Shown here: in pieces, positions 22,136 to 34,445 of the stretch | Position numbering within the stretch: the first letter of the stretch is position 1 | Layout of the letters: each line of letters opens with the position of its first letter | NCBI GenBank assembly: GCA_001695595.3 | Contig: MBPM02000046.1 | Coordinates: 248,001 to 312,000, forward strand | Source: Plasmopara viticola | Taxonomy: Eukaryota; Oomycota; Peronosporomycetes; Peronosporales; Peronosporaceae | Reading direction: 5' to 3' | DNA: 64,000 nucleotides | Made by a program: the position numbers and the translations under genes | Notes under the pieces: generated by a model | Told to the model about the DNA's origin: nothing | Databases searched by the model: none | The model's input: the letters and a program-made list of their open reading frames with translations, nothing else

Positions 22136-25100
22136 ACAGTTTTTGTATGCATTAAACATAGTGGTTTGCTGAGCAAGGAGCTGGGTGCCGCTGTTCCAGC
22201 TTTTGCTACATCGTTTAAAGCACCTCGAGCAGCAATATCAGCAAAACCACCTATTAAGTCATTGACTGAAGCCGGACGACGGTGATTGGCAGCAAATGCT
22301 CTATCCTACGCTTGACGAAATTTGGGAAAGAAATTATTACTTTGAAGGTAATTAAATCGGAACATGACACTTCAATCAAGTCAGCGCGAGGTGCGGTAAC
22401 GAGACTTTATGGTGTGGGAGTTTCTAAGATACTAGCTTATTCGATACATAACCTTCTCCAAGAGCCCTGGAAGAGAAACACCATCAGTGAACATGTCGGC
22501 GTCAAAACGGTTGAAGAATTTACGCTGTGCCAGAATCGTCTCGATGAACATCACCACATCTAAATTATTGCACCAGATAAGTAAGCCTTTGATGGACTTC
22601 TTTCAATACAAACTTCACTCAGTCGTCGTCGGGTTCAATTAAACCGGTATCTCAGAGCGCGTTATCGGATGCTGACTAAAGAGGCATGTGATTCAAATTC
22701 AGAATTTTGGATGAGTATTTTGACTCGTATTGAGAGTTCTATTCGACACATTACGTTTCGTCAACGCACTTGCATCCACCGAGAAATGAAGTAATCTTCT
22801 AGCATCGTCGTGTCCGAAGCGCCATGCTCATGAAGCTTAAATTCTCAATCACAGAGTTTAGGTTTTTCGTATTAAAAACGCCAAATAGATCACTTTTATT
22901 CTCTTTTTCATCGTATATACAAGAGTAGAAAGCTAAGGATGGTCTTTGGTCGAGAAATTTCTTGATCTTTTCGCATTAAAATTGCTCACTTACAAAATAA
23001 ATAGTGTGAAGTGAAATAGCTTTTGCACGTACCGTCGTCGATCTAGCTGTTTACATCATACGTCAAGTACTCTTTTCAGGCATAAGTTCAGGAATGTCCA
23101 TATCACCAGCCATGAGCACAAATAACCTTCTTCAGAAGTGGCTCATATTTAAAATACATAGTTTTTTCAATTCTGTAAGCTAATATGCTGATGTAAACAA
23201 ACATATTGTAGCAAAATTTTCATCTTGTCGTTAACAGAACAGCTGTCGTCTCCGAAGAAGCTATGAGCCACTGATACCGAAACAGAAATGTATACATCTA
23301 TGAAGACTGTGCTTTGATCATGCTTGATACCTGTTAGCTAAAGGATAGCTTTAAAATCATACAATATGAAGTGATCTATTTAGTGATCAGTGTTATGAAA
23401 GAATACTGTGTCTTTATCAATTTGACGCAGTTCTATCAAGATTTGGCTTAGCCGGTAAACTCTCAATAGCACATTAATTTCGCGTATGACTCTTTAGCTC
23501 ATCAGAGCTAACGAAGACCATCTCACATTTTAGCTTCTGAAACTTGCCTCGTGACCTATCAGTACTCTTATTGTACAGTGCGTGGTTTTCATGAGATAAA
23601 ATGGCCATGTTTTTATACTCCTTTTAGCGACGCGTACATTCAACAATGACTCTATCCAAGGTGTGATTTTGATTTCAAAACAGTCCTCAAGCTCATTGAG
23701 TCCTAAGAGATCAACAAATTGACTCAAAGCAAATTTATAAGCCTGGAAAGAACAGAAGCCCTTGAAGGCTCCCTTTTTTTACTCAAGCCTTCATCATATG
23801 AGGATCCCCTTTAGTGTCTTGAATGCAGTACAATGGAAGACGCATTTGTTGTTTGTATTGGGAATACTGATTACATGCTAATCTTTACGCCTGATCTTAG
23901 AAATGACAGTTTTGCTATTACTGAGAGCATGATTTCGACTGTTTGTATATCTAAAGCCTGTAATTCCCTTGATTGAGCACCCAAAGCTGGATAATTTAGC
24001 TTGTCAGCCAGCTCCCTGGACCTGATTTTTAAAATGACGTATGACGGATGTTAACATTGTTATCGACCTCAATAGGAGTGTGAAATACGTAGGAATTACC
24101 CAGATTTAGGCAAACAAATTAATGTTTCATTTCCATCGGTGCGACAAATGGGATCGAATGTGAAATTAAAATAATCTCAATTGCGTTTGTCTGCTTCAAA
24201 AGGACGTGCTCGAGCTTGTCATTGAACTCCGATGGCTGAGTTCCCTTAAATAGAAAAGACTCCATGTGCTGGCTGCTGAAGAAACGGTACATGGGGTCAA
24301 TCTTATAGTCCTTCGATATGTGCTTCGTCAATTCTTGATTTGAAACATTGTACTGCTTTGCGATCAGCTTTTGTTTGCCCTGACGAACAACTTGAAGCCT
24401 CCAACCGTTTAATTTCGAGCTCCACGCAATAATCATACCCCATCGGGTTACTTTAGTGTTTAGCTTTGTGGAGATGACTTAATATTTATTGAACGTCGAA
24501 GTACGATTGACTAAAAATTATGACCTCATAGAATGTTTGGAATGTTTGATAAATAATTCGGATGGAAACTTGCCTATGAATGGTCTGATTTTCAAGTGAG
24601 AAAAGAAATTAGTCAAGCTGTTAAGCTCGATTTCAAAGTTCGGTTCAGTTCGGCTTTATTTCTTCGCTTGCGAGTTGGCGTCGTACCCAGCGGCGTATTC
24701 TCGCCTTTCTTCAACTTCTTCACATCTTTAGCGCTGCATGATAGCCACACGTGTTTTCCTTCTTTGCGTCAACCTCATCCGTGACGCCATTCATTACCGT
24801 CTTTGCGAGGAAGAGACGCAGGGAACAGTGATGACTTCATCACTATTCTTCTTGATCGTCGCCTTCGAGAGATCCACAATAGTAGCCATACTTAGCTCAA
24901 CTACCGCAAAAAAGACGTCCACCTCCATCATTAGGTAGTGCACTCATCAAGGTCACCTCTTTCATCTTGTACTTGAAGCCGATGCAAGAATTGGATTAGA
25001 AGGGGAACAATTAAAAGAAAATGGTAGAGTCACATGACTGCTACAAAGGCTATTCCTTCTTAGACTTATCCAGTATTTGTTTGATAGTTCTGACGAAAAA

Positions 25101-26292
25101 TTGGCTATCTTGTTAAATTTACCTCGTGGAAATTAGTATTGACTAGATCTATGATAGCTAAGGCCACAAGTGACCTTCTGGTATGCTCGCACGCAGCACA
25201 ATTTGTAAAGTGAGTCAAGACCAGCAAATAGATCGACGATCGTCATTTGCTTAAGTGCTGTCATGTGTACGTACCTCTAGACAGCGATTGTCATCCAACC
25301 AACCAAACAAGAACCTCATCGAGTAAATGCTTTGTATGTTGGATGGATTTAAAGCGCTTTTTGTTGGAACGACAAAGTACATGCCAAGAATCGTGTTTGT
25401 GTCACATTAAAACACAAGAACCAGAGCTCTAGATTAAGCGAATATGTACTTTCTTCTTCTATGCCTCCTTTCCAGTTTCTCGACCCGCTTTCCGCATATT
25501 TTTGACCATTTAATAGCCAATTTATCAAGAAAAATCGGCACTTGAAGATAGAACCTCGAAGTCAGAATGAAAGAGAAGGTTTGCCGCTTTGAATACGACC
25601 TTTCTCTCCGACTTATTTCTATCATGTAATCTTTACCATGCATAATTTAGTCGAGTGGTAAGCTTAGAAGTTGAGCCTACTTGTCTGGATTTAAATACCT
25701 AAGGATGGTAGTGCATGCTTCGTTAAGCGCGCAGAGCGACTAGTTTTGATGAATTTAGAAACAGCTTCGGGCTTTGCATGGGGATTTTAATGAGTAATAC
25801 TTGAGTCAGATTGCAAGGCTGATGATGCGCATATCATTGGCACTTTCTGTCAATGCCGTTACGATACAATCCTAACAGATTACGATTTGGGATGTATCAT
25901 CGTGCTTAGCAACATTGCAAAATAAACAAGAAGAAGTAAAGATTGCATTCATTCTTGAATGCATGACAGCGCGCTGTGGTATAATGCTTGCTGATCAGTA
26001 CGATTAAAATGCGAGTTTAAAGTATTCTCTAGGCAATACAATGATAAAGACGATATGACTTAATGACGGAAACAAGCCCTATCAGATTTTGTCGTCTAGT
26101 ACCGAAACTAGGCCGATGCCTTATAAGCCTTATAAGATCAATTAAACAATCCTGTGGAAGCTGAGGATTTACGGAAGTTCATTGCCCAATAGGCCACGCA
26201 CTATTAGTATGCATCTCTGCGGAGCCCAAAAGAACATAGGCAGACCTATTGTCTTCACGCGTTGCGGTCGCAATCAAATCAATTACAGGCTT

Positions 26293-26295
<3 letters not shown>
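22136..26295. other. Long AT-rich stretch; a few unrecognised open frames
   Basis: The best frame is 24119-24436 on minus (105 codons from ATG), with normal-looking composition but no recognised domain. A plus frame at 22282-22563 is also unrecognised. The block before it (21393-21770, plus) is likewise open but starts from a non-ATG codon. I see no RNA gene. Confidence 0.35.

Positions 26296-26328
<33 letters not shown>
26296..26328. repeat. (AT)n microsatellite
   Basis: About 33 bp of uninterrupted alternating A and T, seen directly. Confidence 0.97.
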
Positions 26329-26332
<4 letters not shown>

Positions 26333-26339
26333 TGTAATT

Positions 26340-28145
26340 ATGCTTTCAGTGACAGCGAAAGTGTCATTTTACAAGGTTGGGTCTATCTACTACAAGTCGA
26401 CCTCGCTTCATGTTCATCGACTTAATCGGGTTATGCATCGCGCTTAGCGGGATATTACAGCCAGATTGCACGTCTAAAACACGCTTGGGAGGAACGTTGG
26501 TGTTTCGACAAAGGCTAACTACGTTGCTACTTCAAGTAAATAAACAATAGTTTAAGTATGAACGCTTAAGCTTTAGCGATCTATTTAATACTATTTTGGT
26601 GTCCGCTCTTTAAACAAGAAAGCTTACGGTGTGGCCTTAGGCCGCACACAAGCATTTAATTGCAGGTGATGACATTGGGGATCTATCCAGTTCGCTCTTT
26701 GAAGGGTTACAGCCACACGCATGCGTCTTCTTAAATAGTCTGGCTGGGCTTTGTTTGTCGTACAGGACTGATAAAATGTTTTTAAGACCGCTGACTCGGC
26801 TCAAGTCTTAATAGACGTTAGTACTTCAAGGCAAAACATGATCTGCCTTTACGACGGCGGCAGCAAAGATACATGACTTGTACCCTCCCAAAAGGGGGTC
26901 TTAAGTGCGCTTCCATCTCGTCCAGAAGCTCCAAATGGTCATTTGAAAGCGCTTGCTCTCAATAAAAAGAGCAGAAATGGTTGAATGCTCAATTGGGAAA
27001 TATTAAGTATTTACAACTAGTTTGTAGTTTATATGTACCGTGAAGCCAAGATCATGTCTGATCTCACTTATTGGAAAACCCCCAGTGGCAGACTGTTGAT
27101 TTTACACAAACATAGTAGGATCTATGAACGCTTTTTAAAAGTCTTGGTGAATTTAAGTGCATCAGGAGGCCTTGTACGACAACATACAAATTCGCCTAAC
27201 CAAAAGTAAGGAAGTAATATCTTGGAAATACAAGCTATTTTCGAATCGACCGTCTGATATAACGTTTTTAGGCGTATCAATCACAAATATTTTTTTAAAC
27301 AACTCTGAAGATGAATTCACACGAAGCCAAATTTTCAGCGATCTTTGACTCATATTATATGCAAATTTAAAATAAACTAAAGGTTTCTCAACGGAAGCGG
27401 TACGATATCCTAATTTTAACTACCCTGAGTCCAATGATGTCTCATGATTCATTGCCTTGTTCTGCAGACGTCGAGCATTTCTTTTTTAATAAGTAAACAG
27501 AGTAGTTAGACCATAATCATTTGACATAAGTTAGCTCAGAATGCAAATGCGAGTAGACACTCTTTCTTACATAATGTCTACTAGCCTCGGGTATTGACGT
27601 CGATATTCGCACCAAATATGATAAAGGGAAAAAGCAAATGAAAATTTGGTGAAGAAAGTGAAATAAATGAGTTTAGCTGGTCGCTTTGACATTGAAAGCC
27701 TGCTTTATATTGCTTTACCGCTAAGCGTTCTAGCAGTTTACAACTGCGTACCCCTTGCCGTAACAAAGGCACTATTGGTTGTTTATTGACAAACAACGTT
27801 TGTCGAGGCCACTAAGTCTAACACAGTCGTGGAGGAAGCTTATTGAATGTCGGTCGTCGGAGTAGGCTTGGGCGGCTAGCGGGGCGAAGTCAGTGAAGAA
27901 GGAGAAGATTTAAGTTACTCGAACCAAATTGGAAAGTGACTCTCAACCATCTACTGCTACCATCTTCAAGGCTACTATTTCACTTTACTTCATCTGATTT
28001 TACTTTTCCTGAATAATTTCAGCCAATAAGGTTTCTCGACGTTCAGTAGAGACATCTGAGCGCTTTTTCTTGTCTCAAATGTATGATCATCAATTCCTTT
28101 GAAGAGTAGTGATGCGTGTTTGTTTTCTACAGCGTAAAGTCTTAG
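26340..28145. other. No recognised gene
   Basis: AT-rich sequence with overlapping short frames around 27160-27350 on both strands. No domain or RNA gene recognised. Confidence 0.35.
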
Positions 28146-28152
28146 CACTGAA

Positions 28153-28232
28153 GACAGCTTGGCCGAGCGGTTAAGGCGATAGACTCGAAATCTATTGGGG
28201 TAACCCGCGTGAGTTCAAACCTGCCGATGACG
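28153..28232 (+). tRNA. Degenerate tRNA-Ser(CGA), probably a pseudogene
   Basis: The D-arm region (TTGGCCGAGCGGTTAAGGC), an anticodon stem ATAGA/TCTAT with loop CTCGAAA (anticodon CGA), and a long variable arm (ttggggtaaccc) identify a class II serine tRNA. The acceptor 5' strand GACAGCT pairs at only four of seven positions with the 3' strand CGATGAC (28225-28231). The T-arm appears one base short, with a poor stem (gtgag/cctgc). These defects make charging or folding doubtful. Gypsy-related sequence begins right after, so the gene was probably damaged during or after an insertion. No intron is seen. Confidence 0.75.
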
Positions 28233-28235
28233 ACG

Positions 28236-30240
28236 GTTATGCCACATAACCTTTCTTCAAGAAGATGCCTTATCTAAAAAATAATACTCATCGTCTTGAA
28301 TTTCCGGGTCTGATTACACATCAAAGGACATAGCTTTGATCCGCTTCAAGCGGTCACATTTAATTTCTAGCGTATACGCGTCGATTACAGGCAATCTAGG
28401 CCAAATGCAATAGTCATCTCAATATTTCTGTACTGGGTTTACAAATATTACTAAAACGGTTTCCCCTTTTATTAATTATTTTAACGTCTTAAAGCTGAAG
28501 CCAAGTTCTGTTGCATTTCCATAGCAGACACGATTGCTTACCATAATTAAGATGAGAACATGGTGTTTCTGTCGGACACTTTGTCTGTAGCATGCCATGG
28601 TCCTTCCTACATTTTATTCATGAAGACCTTTGCGACTTCTGCAGTATCGTCCGTTGTCTTCGTAGCGATATACATGCGTTTTGCTTAGCGATCAGCGATC
28701 ACGCATTGAACACTTTCAATGTCCCCGGTAAAGACACATTGAAGGCCATTAAAATGTCGACATATCTGCCTCATAGACTATCCCGAGATAGAAGTAATGC
28801 TGGCGTTTCAGGCTGCGTAGCCTTGTTCCGCTGACACAATTGCAAGTGGTGCTATAGCCTTATATGTAATTCGTTGTCTTTGGCCAGTAGTATTTCTGGC
28901 TAAGGGCCAGATAGGTCTTGTAAAAGCGTGGATGGCCTGCAGATACAAAGTCGTGGTTTTTACAAATGACGCATTTCTTTAGATCTTCGTTGTTGGGAAT
29001 ATGAAGACGTGGAGTTTTAATTTCGCCTGTTTAATAATACAAAATACCATTCTGCAGTGAACACTTAGCTTATCGTCTTTTTTAGATTCCTGATACCAAA
29101 CGGCAGGTCTCCATTCCACGCATACACTTAATTGCGAATTGAGCTTTCATAACCTTGCTCATCCTGGTTGTCGCTGCGATCTCGCGACTCCAAGCCGCTT
29201 CTAGTAGCCCTTGCAAACTGACTCGAGTAGCTTTTCCTTCGAAACTCGGATTGTGTGATAGTACATCAGTCACAGTGCAATTTTTACCGAGAATCCACTC
29301 GAACGAAGGCTAAAAGCTAGCGAATTTACCAAGCCATCAAGTTATTCTGCGATTTGAAGAAGTATCGTTTCATTTTTTTTTGATCTGTTTTGACCGTAAA
29401 TGGTAGATCGAGAAGATACACACAGCTCATGCATAATTGCAAGAAGCTCTTGTTCACAGACAGGAAAATTCGACTCGATCGGCTTCATTTCTCGACCAGT
29501 AAAAGCAATTTGATGCTTGATTTCTCCCTTGATTGAAAAAAGATTTCCTCGATCGCAAAATTAAAAGCGTCTATTGGTTTATCAAATGGATTAAAAAGTC
29601 AGAGAGGCTTAGAACAAATGGAAGGGTCAAACGAAGCTTGAGTCAGGTGAAGCAGCGTAAATTCTCCTCGGAAGATACGATAGCTTCTCTAGGACCTTTT
29701 GTAGTACTGTCGTGAGGTGTTTCTGCAAATTGCGCAAAGTCATTGCAGAACCTTGAGGTAAAGGGTTCAGTGCCTAGTAGCTTTGCTTCTTTGTCCTGGA
29801 CACTTGACAGTCTGCGATGAACTTACTCTCAACCGGACGCCTTTTGTCTGAAGTAGTCTACTCAGCATGCAATTTCATCCACGTAAGACAAGCGCTTTGA
29901 CAATTTGATGTAAAGTTACCGTTCTCCACATCGTTTAAGTACACAATTCGAAGCAGTAAAGTAATTTTTGACATTTTAACTACGAAGATGTCGTTAAAGT
30001 AGACTTTATCACTCTCAAAAGACTTTCTGCAAATGCCGACAAAACATACCTGGGCTTCCGCTGAGTGTCATGGGAGTGATTAGCTTTTGAATCGACCATC
30101 TGGTGTAAATAGACTTTCCTATCTACGAGATATTTTCTGGTAGTAACCCCAAAGAAGGTCCGTGCACGAAAATTACGATTTGACCTGGGCAAACTGGCTA
30201 CTTCGATGTGCACTTGGACTCGCTTCCTCAATCTTCTTTA
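28236..30240 (-). mobile_element. Ty3/gypsy pol remnant (RT, RNase H, integrase)
   Basis: Read on minus from high to low coordinates, and across several frameshifts, the pieces follow gypsy pol order. A VYFNDIFVV segment is close to the catalytic Y(L/M)DDI block (near 30000). An 'RFCNDFAQF...KGPREAI' RT-connection block follows (about 29740). RNase H includes HQIAFTGREMKP, an EQELLAI-like stretch and FTVKTDQ (29350-29540). Next is VTDVLSHNPSFE (the usual 'VADALSRRP', about 29265-29230). The zinc-finger region ends in KYYWP (about 28900). Integrase includes RMYIATKTTDDTAEVAKVF (about 28680-28620) and an MSPLEADQSYV block (about 28370). Many stops show it is dead. No LTRs were recognised. Confidence 0.85.
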
Positions 30241-31602
30241 CGGTCTCTTCCCGTAATCCATTTTAGAAAAAACCTTTTCCCAATTTACTAAATTCCTATA
30301 CATCCTTTTCCTACTGGTAAATTCGATGGGTGATTTTTGGAATCTGGCCATTCTGTAAAAGTTTAACTCACGTACCTCGTAAATAGACGACGCTTAGACT
30401 GCGTAGCTTTCAATAAAAGTACTGCTGTAGTTCAAATAATCGAGGCAAGACTGTAACATTACCAGCATCCTTTCAAATGGCAAAAAAATAGTTTTTGAAT
30501 TATTTCGATGAATAACAACTCACCGGTACACGCAGTGTGCATTGTAACTCACTTAGTGGTTTAAGTAAAGCTTCGAGTAAATAGTTGTCGTTCAGAAGCA
30601 GAAAAAGTTGGTTTTAAATTTGCAAAGTTTGGACAAGCCTATGGTTACGTCTATGTGCTTAGCGTGCGGCTTTAAAAAAGCTTTTCACAATTAATACTCC
30701 ATACACTTTACTATATCAGAAGTTCGTCTTGCTTTTATGTCTTAATCTTCAAGTACGAGTAAAACCTATTTTCTACATTTGCGTTGATTACGAAAGACAA
30801 TGCTGAATATTGACGCAATCAGTTTTATGGGACTATTGTTATCGTTGCATTTCTCGTCTTGTCGGTAAAGTCGCGCCCCTGACCAGGTGGCTCTAATTAC
30901 TTCTCTACTTGTTTTTTTGCCGACAGCCGTTTCATGCTGTTGCCAAAAAGTTGATTACTGAAGCCGTTGTGATCGACATACTTCATTTTTTCCACAAGCC
31001 CTCTTGTGGAAATAGCCAGAAAAAAGGTGCATTCACAATTTTATGCTACACAAATTAACTATTTTTGATAGGTAATGTAGGTACATATATTTTACCAGCG
31101 GTAGCATTTAGGGCGGCAAGCTTAAGGGAGTAGTCAACAGCAGCCACTCTTGCAAAGAACACCTCATAGTTTTAGCCTTACTGTACAAATCCTTGACCCA
31201 CTCCACATTTAAGCTTCGTTTCGTCAGACTTATTTGGTGACAAGCCTTCTCAATTCTTCCTTTCCTAGATCATGTCACCAAAACGATGGTGGACTTTTAA
31301 CTGCGCTGTTGCGCAAGAAGGTCGAGTTCGTGATCATTGCCTTTTACCAGTAGGCAAAGAATTCCATTGACAAACAGACGAGTTCGCAATTATGTCGATT
31401 TTTGGACTGGTAATGCTCGCCATATGCTCATGGTTTCAACCAATCATCCGACAGCTCTAAATTTTCTTAAGCTCCAAGGTATCCCACACGTTCACAACTG
31501 CCTTTTGAGCCGCTTTTCCCCCGCGCCCAGTGCCACTGTATCGTCCTTTCCCTTCGTCTCGGGCTCTGCTGACTCTACATCGCTTACGTGCTAATTCCCG
31601 TG
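30241..31602. other. Transition from repeats to gene cluster; no gene recognised
   Basis: AT-rich up to about 31400, then more GC-rich just upstream of the gene at 31603, where its 5' UTR and promoter must lie. Short frames only. Confidence 0.4.
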
Positions 31603-32386
31603 ATGACCACGATGGTGCTTTCTCCACCAATGGGTCCCGCTACCTCGCCTGCTACGGGGCCCAGCAGCAGCAAGACCAATCTCATGAGTGTAGCGGTCGA
31701 CACAGCGTCGGTCAAGGAGAAGAAAGACGCGTCTTTATCGAATTCCGACAGCCCTACGAGTACTGCGATTGATCTCATGATAAATCAGATAAAGGGAACT
31801 ATGCCACGAGAGGAAGTGAGGGAGCAGGACAGCGAGTGGAGAGACGAGGGTGTCACAGACGAGAGGATCAGCGCTGATACGAAGCCACAAAGCAACCAGA
31901 AACGACGAAGAGTGTCGTTTGAATGTGCCGACATTGTAGAATTTGAGCCTACAGTGTACACGACGAGTGTCACGTCGGGTGGCGTACCCGTGGGCTTGTC
32001 GTTGAACGAGCGATCCCGGTCGCGACGACGACTGGACTCTTTTGAGATGCAGCGAGTGAACGAGTACGTCGCTATGATATGAAGATTTGTATTGACGTTA
32101 CTTTAACCGAAGACTAAATGTTGCTAGACGTGTGGGTCGGCAAAAATATATGGAAGAAGGGTATCTGTACCCCCATGAGCGTGAGGTCATCTTGAACAAT
32201 GCAGGCTGTGACAAGCCCGTAATTGCATCGGTGGAAGCCGAAGTGAATGCCATTATCCAGAATAGATGCGAGTCAAATGTAATTGACGTGAATTTTTTGT
32301 ATGACCCAAGTGAAATGGAGGAGGCGGACGGAGAGTCGAACATCGTATCCTATGAAGAAGATGTCAGTGAGCAAGGAGAGGCGTAA
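31603..32386 (+). CDS. CSRNP-like nuclear protein (hypothetical), two exons
   Basis: Exon 1 is 31603-32063 and exon 2 is 32128-32386. The 64-bp intron has a GTACGT donor and GCTAG acceptor and joins the frames in phase, giving 239 residues. Without splicing, exon 1 ends at a TGA at 32082. The N-terminal 80 residues are low-complexity (Ser/Thr/Pro). A conserved-looking block at about residues 103-150 contains RRRVSFECADIVEFEPT, SGGVPVGLSL and RSRRRLDSFE. It resembles the arrangement in cysteine/serine-rich nuclear proteins (CSRNP/AXUD1: 'V.F....V..F......VP..GG..LGM'), which are putative transcription regulators. That link is from pattern only. After splicing, the segment continues RVGRQKYMEEGYL. 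The C-terminus is acidic. The start chosen is the first in-frame ATG, and a second lies three codons on. Confidence 0.75.
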
Positions 32387-32787
32387 TGGCGTCAACAATG
32401 CAAGAGCGGAAAGAGCAGGAAGAGCAGCCAATATTGTTTCAATTTGCTACAATCGTGTAGCCAAAGGCAGCATCGTCATAGAGCGAGTGCGCGGCTAAAT
32501 AGTTTTCCGCGCGTGCTCATACCGGTATAACCGTTTTGTCTTCTTCATCTCATTTTATGGCTGTCGATTCGCCACAGTCACATTTACTCAATGTCTTTAA
32601 TACACTAAATTGATCTCTTTGGCCTAAAATTGCATTGCCATACCGGTAATTAGCAATTATCTCCGATCTTTCTTCATTGGTGACGAGCTCAGAATTGGTG
32701 CCGCTGTTTCTGACATCGCTCGACACGCTACAAGTTACAGCTATTCGGTTCGTTTGACACATTTATCACGACCTTTACACAAATACA
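32387..32787. other. Intergenic spacer
   Basis: 401 bp between the CSRNP-like gene and the OB-fold gene, both on plus. It holds 3' UTR and promoter sequence. No specific site recognised beyond two ataccggta-like repeats (about 32520 and 32641). Confidence 0.4.
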
Positions 32788-33379
32788 ATGGCTGTTGCAA
32801 GCGAAGCCCCCCACAAGCTCCGGCGTGCTACGTGTACGATACCAACCAACCGATGTCACATCGCATCTGCGTCATAGTTGAACTCATGGACTGCTTATCG
32901 ATGCATTTGCTGCAGATGTAAAGGCACAGGACTTGACACCAGGCTCACAAGGTCATAATTTGGTGCTACAGGTAGTTTCTATAGCCTCAACGGTAGAGAA
33001 GAAGCGGTACGACGGCTCCGTCTCGCGCATTGCCGAAGTGGTCTTAGCGGATGAGACTGGATCCGTCACATTTACGGCACGAAACGGTACGTTGCAATCT
33101 GCATACTACAAGACGCCTGTTCATTGAAACTAATCGCAGCTTTTAATTCTTGCAGACCAGATCGATATGTTTAAGGAAGGACTTGTAGTGGTTTTACGCA
33201 ACAGCAATGCCGACATTTACAATGGCTTTATGCGACTTAATGTGACGCAGTGGGGAAAGCTGTCGCTGCATCCGGATGGCGTCGCGTCGACGCCGCCACC
33301 ACCGCCTAGTGTCAATACGGAGAACAATATCTCTGCAGTTGAGTATGAATTGGTCACCGTCGATGATGCCGACGAGTGA
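32788..33379 (+). CDS. OB-fold nucleic-acid-binding protein (SOSS-B / At4g28440-like), three exons
   Basis: Exons 32788-32833, 32916-33086 and 33156-33379 give 146 residues. The introns are 82 and 69 bp, with donors GTACGA and GTACGT, acceptors GCTGCAG and TTGCAG, and a ctaat branch-like site in the second. All phases fit. The protein is a single OB fold: 'L.PG..GH.L...VVS', then RIAEVVLADETGSVTFTARN, DQIDMFKEGLVVVLRNS, MRLNVTQWGKL and, after a Pro run, NNISAVEYELV. This order matches the small eukaryotic OB-fold family that includes plant At4g28440-like proteins and is related to SOSS-B single-strand DNA-binding proteins. It likely binds ssDNA or RNA in the nucleus (family inference). The short first exon (15 codons plus one base) is the least certain part. 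Confidence 0.85.
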
Positions 33380-33668
33380 ACATGCGCTAGGATCGAGGCA
33401 GAATTTAAGTAGGTTGAATTGCGTATGTTGACAATATAAGGTCGCGCTCGCCACTAACGGTGAAAATACCGTGTTTTAACTAAAGTCATTGCTTTGCATG
33501 GAGCGAGCTCAATCTATGAAAACATTGTTTCTCCGCATATGCAAAACTGTATAGAAGACTTGTGTATGGAACCTCAAGTCCAATCGTGCCCCACTCTAAG
33601 CCAACGATTTACAGGGCTAATGAACTCCTGCGTCATTATCGAAAGAAATTGCAAACTCCTAGTTCAGT

Positions 33669-34348
33669 ATGGGTGTCCGTACCAAGACAGTTAAGGGCTC
33701 TGCCGTGAAGATTATTGAAAAATACTACTCGCGTCTTACCCTCGACTTTGACACGAACAAGCGTGTGTGCGACGAAGTAGCGATAATCCCGTCAAAGCGA
33801 ATGCGCAACAAGATTGCGGGGTACATTACGCACCTCATGAAGCGCATTCAACATGGTCAAGTGCGTGGCATTTCGCTCAAACTCCAGGAGGAGGAACGTG
33901 AGCGTCGCATGGACTTTGTACCGGAGGTTTCGGCCATTGATACGGAGAACATTGAGATTGACAACGACACGAAGGACCTTTTGGCTCACTTGGACCTCAA
34001 GCTGGCTGGCGTCCACGTCCCGCAGGTTCGTTGATTCTTTCTGTCAAAAGACAATGCTGGAGCCGATGATGACCCATGCGTGTGGTCGAAGCGGTGAACC
34101 CATTGCAGTCGACAGGCCGACGCAGTGATTGCTACTGTCGACTTTGTCTGGCTTTGCAAAGGCAGAGAACCTTCCATTAGTCACACGCTTAACTGCAAGC
34201 ATTGCAAACATGCTTTGCCGCAATCATCGGCTCCTTCAGTGTCATTCCATTCGCTGAATGATTCTGAGGTTTGAGCGTGTTTACTAATGTAACTTGTTGA
34301 TCATTGTAGCCTAAGGCCCGTGAGCAGCACCATCACCACCGAAACTGA
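33669..34348 (+). CDS. RPS17: 40S ribosomal protein eS17
   Basis: Exon 1 (33669-34025) encodes the whole conserved body of eS17: [35 protein letters not shown], '[13 protein letters not shown]' and [10 protein letters not shown], a component of the small ribosomal subunit. The opening is MGVRTKTVK, one residue shorter than the usual MGRVRTKTVK. Reading on from 34025 gives only VR and a stop. A strong branch site (ttactaatg) and TTGTAG acceptor at 34309 suggest a 284-bp intron (34026-34309, donor GTTCGT), followed by a last exon adding [12 protein letters not shown] and ending at 34348. Total is then 131 residues, near the family's usual length. The intron may house a structured RNA. It converges on centrin, with 97 bp between the two stop codons. 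Confidence 0.93.
34107..34218 (+). ncRNA. Possible intron-hosted structured RNA (H/ACA-like layout)
   Basis: Inside the long eS17 intron are two hairpins. At 34107-34143 a 9-bp perfect stem (agtcgacag/ctgtcgact) closes a 19-base loop. At 34195-34218 gcaagcat pairs with atgctttgc through one bulge. Between them is AGAGAA (34164-34169), which fits the H-box consensus ANANNA. I see no convincing ACA box after the second hairpin. Introns of ribosomal protein genes often host snoRNAs, but this call is speculative. Confidence 0.25.
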
Positions 34349-34445
34349 GCTAGCATTTGAGTTGCTGCGTTGGATTAGTGTGTTTGCTAAATCGGTAATG
34401 CTATAAGGAAAATCTTTAATTTTCTTCATTGTTGTGAAGCGGTGT

